NCBI GenBank assembly: GCA_003486665.1 | Contig: DNGF01000179.1 | Span: forward strand, 1 to 16,137 | DNA length: 16,137 bases | Reading direction: 5' to 3' | Origin: Oscillospiraceae bacterium | Lineage (GTDB): Bacteria > Bacillota > Clostridia > Oscillospirales > Acutalibacteraceae | Program-made: the position numbers and the translations under genes | Notes under the pieces: generated by a model | Database searches by the model: none | Seen by the model: only the letters and a program-made list of their open reading frames with translations | What the model was told of the DNA's origin: nothing | In this document: one piece after another, positions 8,087-14,724 of the stretch | How the letters are laid out: every line of letters starts with the position of its first letter | Numbering within the stretch: the stretch's first letter is position 1

Positions 8087-9172
8087 TCAGTATTTGATCG
8101 GATTGGCATCAAGATATCTCTTTACCATAAGTGCGACTTTGAATACGATCGCGTCATCAAACTCGCGAAGATCGAGTCCTGTGATTTTCTTGATCTTCTC
8201 AAGTCTGTAAACAAGTGTATTTCTGTGAACAAACAGCTTTCTTGACGTTTCGCTGACATTGAGGTTATTCTCAAAGAACTTCTGAATCGTAAACAAAGTT
8301 TCCTGATCAAGACTCTCTATCGAACCGCGCTTAAAAACTTCACGAAGGAAGAGTTCGCAAAGAGTTGTCGGAAGCTGATAGATAAGTCTTGCAATGCCGA
8401 GGCTGTCATAGCTGACAATTGTTTTTTCGTTGTCAAAGACCTTACCGACTTCAAGAGAGATCTGAGCCTCCTTGAAGGAACGGGCAAGCTCCTTAATACC
8501 TGCAACCGTAGTGCCGATACCGATAACCGTATGAATATACAGCTCATTCGAGAGAGAATCGGCAATTGAGCGTGCAAGCTTTTCAAGATCCTTTGACTCT
8601 ATGTTGCTCTTAACCTCTTTAACAAGTGCAATATCGGTTTCATTGATGCTGACAACAAAATCCTTGGACTTGTCCGGGAAAAGATTCTGAACTATGTCGT
8701 AGGCGGAAACATCTGTCTGGTTCGGAATTCTGATAAGAAGAACCGCACGGGTAGCGTCATTGTTAAAACGAAGCTCGCGCGCCTTGAGATAGATATCTCC
8801 GGGGAGAATGTTGTCGAGAATAACATTCTTTATAAAGTTATTTCTGTCGTATTTCTCATCAAAATACTGCTTAAGATTGCTCAAAGCAACCGCACTGATA
8901 TTTGTGTACTTCTCGGCAAGCTCATCATCACCGTCTACGAAGACCGCATACTCCGGGTGAATCTGATTTCCGAAAGTCTTATATGTGCAGCCGTCAACGA
9001 CACAAGCCTCTGTGTCCATGAAAGCGCTTGCCGCCGCCGTGGGAATTATTTCTCCTATTCTTCCGAGTTCGCTGCACGAAATGATCGTTCCGGTTTCATC
9101 AATGATGCCGATCGTTCTGTCAATGGCACTCCTCATCTGATGAATGACTCCCTGAAAAAGTCTGTTTGACAT
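8087..9172 (-). CDS. CdaR/PucR-type transcriptional regulator
   Basis: Predicted cytoplasmic DNA-binding regulator, 361 aa. The C-terminus (about 300-355) holds the HTH_30/PucR-type helix-turn-helix: FFENNLNVSETSRKLFVHRN, then TLVYRLEKIKKITGLDLREF, which is the family hallmark. The middle (about 120-280) resembles the GGDEF-like domain of CdaR/PucR proteins (IGIGTTVAGIKELARSFKEA is typical). The N-terminal ~110 residues (RTIGIIDETGTIISCSELGR) look like a small-molecule sensing domain, possibly diacid-type; the ligand is not identifiable. The ATG at 9172 was chosen because GAGGAGA (9179-9185) precedes it; a GTG at 9187 would overlap that site. It is first in the operon with ftsE (20-nt gap), so it may set ftsEX expression or simply share a transcript. 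No sugar-acid catabolism genes lie nearby. Confidence 0.88.
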   Translation of the reverse strand: MSNRLFQGVIHQMRSAIDRTIGIIDETGTIISCSELGRIGEIIPTAAASAFMDTEACVVDGCTYKTFGNQIHPEYAVFVDGDDELAEKYTNISAVALSNLKQYFDEKYDRNNFIKNVILDNILPGDIYLKARELRFNNDATRAVLLIRIPNQTDVSAYDIVQNLFPDKSKDFVVSINETDIALVKEVKSNIESKDLEKLARSIADSLSNELYIHTVIGIGTTVAGIKELARSFKEAQISLEVGKVFDNEKTIVSYDSLGIARLIYQLPTTLCELFLREVFKRGSIESLDQETLFTIQKFFENNLNVSETSRKLFVHRNTLVYRLEKIKKITGLDLREFDDAIVFKVALMVKRYLDANPIKY

Positions 9173-9251
9173 ATAATCTCTCCTCACGATTATTTTTCAC
9201 ATCATAATTCGCATTTCAAATATTTTTAGGCACGTTTATACAAAATGCCAA

Positions 9252-9272
9252 TGTAAACATATACATTTTACA
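9252..9272. promoter_or_regulatory. TGTAAA-N9-TTTACA inverted repeat over the regulator -10 region
   Basis: Perfect 6-bp arms at 9252-9257 and 9267-9272 that cover the predicted -10 and start site of the CdaR-like gene. This is a plausible repressor or autoregulation site; binding is inference. Confidence 0.35.
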
Positions 9273-9293
9273 CAATTTCAAAGAATTTTTCAA
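9265..9293 (-). promoter_or_regulatory. Predicted promoter of the regulator-ftsEX-M23 operon
   Basis: On the minus strand TTGAAA (9288-9293), a 17-nt spacer and TAAAAT (9265-9270). Predicted start near 9258, with a leader of about 85 nt. A second, weaker pair (TTGGCA, 17 nt, TAAAAA) lies downstream near 9224-9252 and could add a start. Confidence 0.55.
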
Positions 9294-9309
9294 CCCTTTT
9301 GAGCATATT

Positions 9310-9330
9310 TTTTGAAAAATCTTTTCAAAA
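9310..9330. repeat. Inverted repeat TTTTGAAAA-ATC-TTTTCAAAA
   Basis: Perfect 9-bp arms around three bases, 16 bp upstream of the -35 of the regulator operon. A candidate protein-binding site; A/T richness raises the chance of coincidence. Confidence 0.35.
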
Positions 9331-9491
9331 TGGGGTCAATTCAAAGAATATTTTATAAATATTTACCAAACAGGGAGTGCTTTTGCAGGTAAATACGGCT
9401 TGTGAAAAATCACCAAATATTGATAATAAAAGATAAAAAAGACCCCTTGCACACAACATTTTGGAAAGCATTTGTCATTTTCACCAATGTC

Positions 9492-9527
9492 AAAAGGAGT
9501 CCGCGACACTCAGTCGGAACTCCCTTT
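9492..9527 (-). terminator. Probable terminator of htrA
   Basis: AAAGGAGTCCG (9493-9503) pairs with CGGAACTCCCTTT (9515-9527), allowing two single-base bulges, around an 11-nt loop. It lies 34 nt beyond the htrA stop. In the minus-strand RNA the stem ends in only UUUU, so termination may be moderate. Confidence 0.55.
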
Positions 9528-9561
9528 ATAATTTTTAAAATATTTGAATTTTCGGCTAATA

Positions 9562-11151
9562 TTAATATCCGCTGCCAAAGAATTCGTTCCAGTCAAAGCC
9601 GCCCTGAGCCTGACTCTGAGTGGTTGTTTCAGTTTCCGCGGAATTACCCTTATCCTCAACGAGGGTTGCTTCAACGGTAAACGTATCAACCGAATAATCC
9701 GAGTTGATCCTGCAAAGCTCAAGCTTCAGCTTATCGCCGACCTTGCCGTTCTCGATCTTATCGAGCAATACATCCGCCGTATCAAGCTTCTGACCGTCCA
9801 CAGCCGTGATAAGGTCGCCGACCTTCGCCTTGCTGTTTGCAAGTGAACTGTCCGAACTGATTGAAGCGATAACAAGCGAACCGCTCGGAAGTCCTTTAAG
9901 CTTTACTACCATTGCATACTGCTGATACTTTTCTGCCGCAGCATATGATATGCCAAGCTTCGGTCTGTCGGTAACATATCCGTTTTTAATTATATCGTCA
10001 ATTATCTGCTTAGCGTCCGAGATCGGAATTGCAAATGCCATTCCCTCATATCCCGTGCTTACGATCTTAGAAGAGTTGATACCGATAACCTGTCCGAACT
10101 CATTCATAAGCGCACCGCCGGAGTTGCCGGAATTGATAGGTGTCGTGTGCTGGATGCACTTCATTTCATAGCCGCTCTCACTGCTGATAGGTCTGTCAAT
10201 AGCGGAGATCATACCCTTTGTGAAAGAGCCGAAGAATTCAGAGCCGCCCGGATTACCGATAGCATAAACCGTCTGACCCTTTTTAAGCTTTGTCGAATCG
10301 CCGAACTCTGCGGCGGTAAGACCTGTTTTTGCAATCTTGACAACGCCGACATCTGTCTTTGAATCATAGCCGACAAGAATACCGTCATAGTTGTTGCCCT
10401 CATAGTCGGTGACGGTCATTGTATAACCCGAAGTTTTAACCGAGCTGATAACGTGAGCGCAAGTCACGATATAAGTATATTTCTTTGCGCTGTCCTCTCC
10501 CATGATTATACCCGAACCCTCTCCGACAAGTGAATTGCTCGAAGACGATGACGAGAACATCGACTGCGACTGACCGTAAAGCTTGATGCCGACATTAAAC
10601 TTCTCCGCCTTGGCAGCAATTTCTTCACTGGACGGAACGCTCGATGTATTCTTCGCTGTCGGTGTATCGGAAAGCGTAAGCTGTGTTGAGTCGCCTGACG
10701 GAGTTGAGGTATCTGATTTTTTGATTTTCGGATAAACTCCGAGAACAACGGCGACACATACAACTACTGCAACAAGCGCGATAACAAAGCCTTTGAAGCC
10801 CTTGCTCTTTTTCTTAGCCGGAACCTCTTTCATTGTTTTTTCATACTGTCGGCTGTAATAATCGTTCTGTCCCGAAGCATTTTCGTTTGAACCGTAGCTC
10901 TGCGAATTGTACGGGCTGTACGGTGACTCTTTTGCGGTATCGTCCACAGTATCATTATATCGGCTGAAATCGTTATAATCGTTATGGCTGCTGTTATAGG
11001 ACGCCTCCGTATTATCGGTCGGTTCGGCATTAACCTTTTCCGGTTCGTCCTGCCAAGCATATACATTCTCGTTTGTCTGAGCGTTTTCTGCGGCGGATTC
11101 GGCAGGCTCCGGATTCTCCTGTGTTCCGTAATATCTGTTTTCGTCACTCAT
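9562..11151 (-). CDS. Membrane-anchored HtrA/DegP-like serine protease with PDZ domain
   Basis: Surface quality-control protease, 529 aa. Residues 1-115 are a cytoplasmic, low-complexity region rich in N, S, Y, E and D. One membrane helix follows (about 119-140), then a Ser/Thr linker. The trypsin-like domain carries the full triad: His233 (TCAHVIS), Asp267 (KTDVGVVKI) and Ser344 in GNSGGAL. A single PDZ domain covers about 397-500 (KVGDLITAVDGQKLDTADVL). The tail ends in a Q/G-rich stretch and FDWNEFFGSGY. Topology is like the HtrA/HtrB/YyxA proteins of Firmicutes. The ATG at 11151 was chosen because GGAGG lies a few bases upstream; a GTG at 11169 would include that site. It sits 111 nt after a sensor kinase gene, an arrangement like CiaRH-htrA or CssRS-htrA logic, so control by that system is likely but inferred. 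Confidence 0.93.
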   Translation of the reverse strand: MSDENRYYGTQENPEPAESAAENAQTNENVYAWQDEPEKVNAEPTDNTEASYNSSHNDYNDFSRYNDTVDDTAKESPYSPYNSQSYGSNENASGQNDYYSRQYEKTMKEVPAKKKSKGFKGFVIALVAVVVCVAVVLGVYPKIKKSDTSTPSGDSTQLTLSDTPTAKNTSSVPSSEEIAAKAEKFNVGIKLYGQSQSMFSSSSSSNSLVGEGSGIIMGEDSAKKYTYIVTCAHVISSVKTSGYTMTVTDYEGNNYDGILVGYDSKTDVGVVKIAKTGLTAAEFGDSTKLKKGQTVYAIGNPGGSEFFGSFTKGMISAIDRPISSESGYEMKCIQHTTPINSGNSGGALMNEFGQVIGINSSKIVSTGYEGMAFAIPISDAKQIIDDIIKNGYVTDRPKLGISYAAAEKYQQYAMVVKLKGLPSGSLVIASISSDSSLANSKAKVGDLITAVDGQKLDTADVLLDKIENGKVGDKLKLELCRINSDYSVDTFTVEATLVEDKGNSAETETTTQSQAQGGFDWNEFFGSGY

Positions 11152-11177
11152 AATTTTTTCCTCCTGCACTGTTAATA

Positions 11178-11199
11178 GGTAACCGTTTTTTTCGGTTCC
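11178..11199 (-). promoter_or_regulatory. 5'-leader hairpin of htrA
   Basis: In the minus-strand RNA GGAACCG, an A7 loop and CGGTTACC form a 7-bp stem with one bulged base, ending about 13 nt before the GGAGG of htrA. It could stabilise the mRNA or modulate initiation; no match to a known thermosensor is claimed. Confidence 0.35.
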
Positions 11200-11207
11200 T
11201 TATGTTA

Positions 11208-11236
11208 TATACAAGTATAAACGCGTCTTTTTACAA
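11208..11236 (-). promoter_or_regulatory. Tentative htrA promoter
   Basis: TTGTAA (11231-11236), 17 nt, TGTATA (11208-11213) on the minus strand. An alternative upstream pair is TTTACA (11251-11256), 17 nt, TAAAAA (11228-11233). An imperfectly spaced inverted repeat TTTACAA-N13-TTGTAAA (11230-11256) overlaps both. No clear terminator of the kinase gene was seen, so read-through is possible too. Confidence 0.35.
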
Positions 11237-11262
11237 CAGTTTTTATAATTTGTAAACAAAAA

Positions 11263-12768
11263 TTAAACGTTTGGAAGCCAGAATACAAATTGTGTGTACT
11301 CGTTGATCCGGCTCTTGCATACAATCTGTCCGCCGTGAAGCTCGACAATGCTCTTGACAAGGTATAAGCCTAAGCCCGCACCCTTGACATCATAGCTTCT
11401 GGATTTGTCGATTTTATAAAATCTTTCAAATATTTTATCCGCTTCCTCGCGTTCAATACCCGCACCGCTGTTTTTAATGCTTACGAACAGCTTTTCTTTA
11501 TCACGGTAGGTCTTGAATTCGATATACCCGTTCTGCGGAGTAAACTTGACCGCGTTGTCGATAAGGTTGTAGATAACCTGCATCATCATATCCTCATCGG
11601 CACTGACAATCATGCTTTCCATTTTGTCCAGTCCGACGATTTCTATGCTTTTATCGTTGATCTTTCTTTCAAACGAAAGCAGCGTTTTGAAAATATCGGC
11701 ACTTATGTCAAACTGCTTCATATTGATCTGCATCTCACCGGCTTCGAGCTTGGACATATTCAGCATACCGGTTACAAGCCTTGAAAGACGTTTTACCTCG
11801 TCCGAAACTATTCTGAGGTAATGCTCATACTTATCCTCGCTTATAGTTCCGTCCAGCATTCCGTCAATAAATCCGCCGATGGACGTCATCGGTGTTTTCA
11901 GCTCATGCGAAACATTTGCAACAAAGCTTCTTCGCGAGCTTTCAAGCGCTGAGAGCGACATCGCCATGGTGTTGAACGCCTCCGAAAGCTGCGCAACCTC
12001 GTCATGCCCGCGCACCTTTACCTTATAGCTGAAATCTCCCTGAGCGTAATGCTCCGTAGCGGTTGCCATATCTCTTAACGGACGGGTAAGCCTGTAGCTG
12101 AGATAATAAACCGCGAGGAAAGAAACAACCAAAGAGAACAAAGCCGCAACAAGGAAAATCTGAAGCATTCTCTTAGCGTAGCTGTACCAACTTGATGTAA
12201 TCTTCTCCGTCGCAATAACAATTGCAACGGTTTTGTTATTAATCTTTATCGGTGACGCGGCGGTAAGCTGAGTCCTTACAAAGGTTGAGCCGAGCCTACC
12301 AACCTCTGTATAATCCTTGTCCGTTGCGGCGTCAATAATAGACTGATCAATTTTGTAGCCGCCGTGTACCACGCAAACCGCATTCGAATCAAACCTGAAT
12401 CGGTCACTCATCATTTCCTTACAAACGACAACCTCGCCGTTCATGTTGATGATAAAAATATCGGCATCAATTGCCGCCGACATATTATTGATCGTATTGC
12501 AGATCATCGAGAGCGGAGAAATATCAACCACATCGTCACTGTTGTACTTACCCGAAAACTGACTGAGAATTTTTTCCGAATTTTTCGAAATAATCGTTGT
12601 GTTTCTCGCAAGCGTTGTAAGCTGCTCGTCATTACGGTATTTTGATGCGATACCGAGATATGTTGAGCAAACTATCAGCACACTGAGCAAGCTGACAAGT
12701 GTGATAATTGATAAGTATTTATAAAAAAGTTTTTTGTTTTTGGGATCCTTTTTAAATTTTCTTCCCAT
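11263..12768 (-). CDS. Sensor histidine kinase (HAMP-HisKA-HATPase)
   Basis: Membrane sensor that autophosphorylates and passes phosphate to the response regulator encoded just upstream, 501 aa. TM1 lies near 16-41, an extracellular sensor domain of about 155 residues follows, TM2 near 201-223, HAMP near 222-275, and HisKA with FVANVSHELKTPMTSIGGF (phospho-His288). The HATPase domain has the N-box NLIDNAVKF (Asn405 aligned to the metal ligand), NSGAGI as G1, FERFYKIDKSR as F-box and GAGLGLYLVKSIVELHGG as G2. In G1 the usual Asp is Asn433, a substitution seen in some Firmicute kinases; activity should not be assumed lost. It starts 6 nt after the response-regulator stop, and its SD (AAGGA) overlaps the end of that gene, so the two are translationally linked. 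The signal is unknown; envelope stress is inferred from the htrA neighbour. Confidence 0.94.
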   Translation of the reverse strand: MGRKFKKDPKNKKLFYKYLSIITLVSLLSVLIVCSTYLGIASKYRNDEQLTTLARNTTIISKNSEKILSQFSGKYNSDDVVDISPLSMICNTINNMSAAIDADIFIINMNGEVVVCKEMMSDRFRFDSNAVCVVHGGYKIDQSIIDAATDKDYTEVGRLGSTFVRTQLTAASPIKINNKTVAIVIATEKITSSWYSYAKRMLQIFLVAALFSLVVSFLAVYYLSYRLTRPLRDMATATEHYAQGDFSYKVKVRGHDEVAQLSEAFNTMAMSLSALESSRRSFVANVSHELKTPMTSIGGFIDGMLDGTISEDKYEHYLRIVSDEVKRLSRLVTGMLNMSKLEAGEMQINMKQFDISADIFKTLLSFERKINDKSIEIVGLDKMESMIVSADEDMMMQVIYNLIDNAVKFTPQNGYIEFKTYRDKEKLFVSIKNSGAGIEREEADKIFERFYKIDKSRSYDVKGAGLGLYLVKSIVELHGGQIVCKSRINEYTQFVFWLPNV

Positions 12769-12774
12769 GGATCA

Positions 12775-13476
12775 TCAGTCCTTGGTTTCAAATTTATATC
12801 CGACGCTCCAGACGGTCTTGATCTCCCATTTGTCCGAAACGCCTTCAAGCTTCTCACGGATACGCTTAACATGAACGTCAACGGTTCTGCTGTCGCCGTA
12901 GTAATCAAAGCCCCAAACCTCATCGAGAAGCTGATCTCTCGTAAATACTCTGTTCGGGTTGCTTGCAAGATGATAGAGAAGCTCAAGCTCTTTCGGCGGT
13001 GCATCAACCTTTTCGCCCTTAACTCTCAATTCATAATTGGTGAGATTGATTGAAAGATTGTCGTAGGAAACCTGTTTTATGTTGCTCTCCGCTTCCGGCG
13101 CGGAAGCATTTGACGTTCTGCGAAGAACCGCCTTGATTCTTGCAAGAACCTCTTTGGCGTCAAAGGGCTTCGTAATATAGTCGTCGGCTCCGAGTTCCAG
13201 ACCGAGAACCTTATCAAATGTTTCGCCCTTGGCAGTAAGCATGATGATCGGCTTGTTTGAATATTTCCTGATCTCACGGCAAACCTGCCATCCGTCCAAT
13301 TCGGGAAGCATGATGTCGAGAAGCATAAGGTCGGGCTGATGCTCTGCAAAGAGCTTAACTGCCTGCATACCCGTGTTTGCGATCGTAACGCTGTAGCCCT
13401 CTTTTTCAAGATAGAGCCTTAAAAGTTCGCATATATTGGTGTCGTCATCAACTACAAGAATTTTTTCCGTTGCCAT
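12775..13476 (-). CDS. OmpR/PhoB-family response regulator
   Basis: Transcription factor activated by phosphorylation, 233 aa. The receiver domain (1-120) has the acidic pair at Asp10-Asp12, phospho-acceptor Asp54 (LLDIMLPELDGW), Thr81 and Lys103 (TKPF). The C-terminal winged helix (about 138-230) has PPKELELLYHLASNPNRVFT and SRTVDVHVKRIREKL, both typical of PhoB/OmpR DNA-binding domains, ending WSVGYKFE. GGAGGA precedes the ATG. It is first of the kinase pair. It closely resembles PhoP/VicR-type regulators, but no specific gene name can be given from sequence alone. The likely target is the downstream htrA and perhaps its own leader. Confidence 0.95.
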   Translation of the reverse strand: MATEKILVVDDDTNICELLRLYLEKEGYSVTIANTGMQAVKLFAEHQPDLMLLDIMLPELDGWQVCREIRKYSNKPIIMLTAKGETFDKVLGLELGADDYITKPFDAKEVLARIKAVLRRTSNASAPEAESNIKQVSYDNLSINLTNYELRVKGEKVDAPPKELELLYHLASNPNRVFTRDQLLDEVWGFDYYGDSRTVDVHVKRIREKLEGVSDKWEIKTVWSVGYKFETKD

Positions 13477-13668
13477 GTCAATTCCTCCGTTTCAATAAAG
13501 CCTTTTAATTGCTTTTTGTAACCTTTTTGTTCAAACATCGGTTACTTTAAGGATATACCGCGCCAAAATCTTGCTGTGCGATTCGCACACTTCAATTTGT
13601 GCGGTACTGCTTTTAATTAAATTATACTTTTTTATTTGTCCATTTTGTGAACTAATCAAAAATATTCT
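13477..13668. other. Leader / intergenic region between galM and the response regulator
   Basis: 192 nt. On the minus strand a perfect TATAAT (13621-13626) suggests a start near 13614 and a leader of about 138 nt, but no good -35 is seen at 16-18 nt (TTCACA at 19 nt is the nearest). No intrinsic terminator follows galM, so read-through from galM into the regulator is possible. Confidence 0.45.
13575..13604 (-). repeat. Three TGTGCG half-sites with alternative pairing upstream of the response regulator
   Basis: TGTGCGA-T-TCGCACA (13575-13589) has perfect 7-bp arms around one base. A third half-site TGTGCGG (13598-13604) can pair instead with the TCGCACA arm's complement, giving CGCACA-N8-TGTGCG on the minus strand. 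It may be a protein operator or an RNA structure in the leader. Confidence 0.45.
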
Positions 13669-14712
13669 TTAAAATACATTTATTTCAAACGTTGTTTTCG
13701 ACTTAAACTCCTCGCCTGCCTTAAAGCTGCACTGCGGAAATTCCGGATGGTTCGGCGTATCGGGGTAATACTGAGTTTCCAGGCAGAATCCGGCGTGCTG
13801 AATGAGAGGAAGTCCGCCCTTTCCGATTATTGTGCCGTCAAGGAAATTGCCCGTATAAAGCTGAACGCCGGGAAGATCGGTATACACCTTGAGCTGTCTG
13901 CCACTGACCGGCTCATATACAACCGCGTCCGCTTCTCCCTCAACATGGTCAAGGCAGAAGTTGTGATCATAACCTCTGCACATAACAAGCTGAGCATCTC
14001 TGTCATGAATTCTCTTGCCGATCGAAGTCGGGTTTGTGAAATCAAACGGCGTATTAAAAACAGAACGAAGCTGTCCGGTAGGAATGCTGTCCTCATCGGT
14101 CGGAGTAAATTTCTTAGCGTTAAGCTTAAGAACATGACCGAGCACATCGCTCATTGCCGAACCGCTGAGATTAAAATATGTATGATTGGTAAAGTTGATG
14201 ACCGTGTCCTTATCGCTGACCGCGCTGTACTCAATCTCAACCTTATTGTCTTCCGTAAGGGTATACTTTACCTTGGCGTCCATTTTACCTTCAAATCCGC
14301 TTGTGCCGTCGGGGCTTGTATATGAAAGCTCAACCGCATTCTCGCCTACGGGTTCGGCATTCCAAACGGCATTTGAAAATTCACCTGCGCTGTGAAGGCA
14401 GGTCTTGCCCTTCTCGTTCTGAGTGAGCTGAACCTTTTTGCCGTTCATCACGAACGAACCGTTTGCAATTCTGTTGGCATATCTGCCGACGACCTTGCCC
14501 TGATAATCCGTGAAATTAAGATGACCGTAAAGGCTGTCAAAGCCAACGGTGATATCGTTCACTCTGCCGTATTTATCGGGAGCATAGAGCGCCTGAAGCG
14601 TTGCGCCGAGCGTAATCACCTGAAGAATAATTCCGTTTGAATTTTTAATTGTAAAAAGCCTGACTTCTTTTCCGTCCGGCATATTTCCGAAAAACGAGCT
14701 GTTAACTGACAT
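13669..14712 (-). CDS. galM: Aldose 1-epimerase (galactose mutarotase)
   Basis: Interconverts alpha and beta anomers of galactose, glucose and related sugars; cytoplasmic, feeding the Leloir pathway. Length is 347 aa, as normal. Active-site elements are in place: GRYANRIANG with Arg81, CLHSAG with His107, NHTYFNLSG with catalytic His177, YDHNF with Asp249 and CLETQYYPDTPNHPEFP with catalytic-base Glu312. A strong AAGGAGG site lies 7-8 nt before the ATG and abuts the stop of the upstream GNAT gene (12-nt gap), so it is co-transcribed with it. No galactokinase or uridylyltransferase is nearby in this window. Confidence 0.95.
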   Translation of the reverse strand: MSVNSSFFGNMPDGKEVRLFTIKNSNGIILQVITLGATLQALYAPDKYGRVNDITVGFDSLYGHLNFTDYQGKVVGRYANRIANGSFVMNGKKVQLTQNEKGKTCLHSAGEFSNAVWNAEPVGENAVELSYTSPDGTSGFEGKMDAKVKYTLTEDNKVEIEYSAVSDKDTVINFTNHTYFNLSGSAMSDVLGHVLKLNAKKFTPTDEDSIPTGQLRSVFNTPFDFTNPTSIGKRIHDRDAQLVMCRGYDHNFCLDHVEGEADAVVYEPVSGRQLKVYTDLPGVQLYTGNFLDGTIIGKGGLPLIQHAGFCLETQYYPDTPNHPEFPQCSFKAGEEFKSKTTFEINVF

Positions 14713-14724
14713 TACATATCCTCC

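Larger units (their letters stand above)
9173..9561. other. Intergenic region between CdaR-like gene and htrA
   Basis: 389 nt, very AT-rich and without a supported gene. It holds the regulator promoter, two inverted repeats and a hairpin behind htrA. The part around 9340-9480 shows no structure I can support. Confidence 0.6.

Noticed and set aside
9402-9680. 92-codon plus-strand open frame between the regulator and htrA
   Set aside because: Runs into htrA on the other strand, no SD, and crosses the htrA terminator-like hairpin.
13575-13589. Intrinsic terminator for galM
   Set aside because: Perfect hairpin, but neither strand has a U-run right after the stem.
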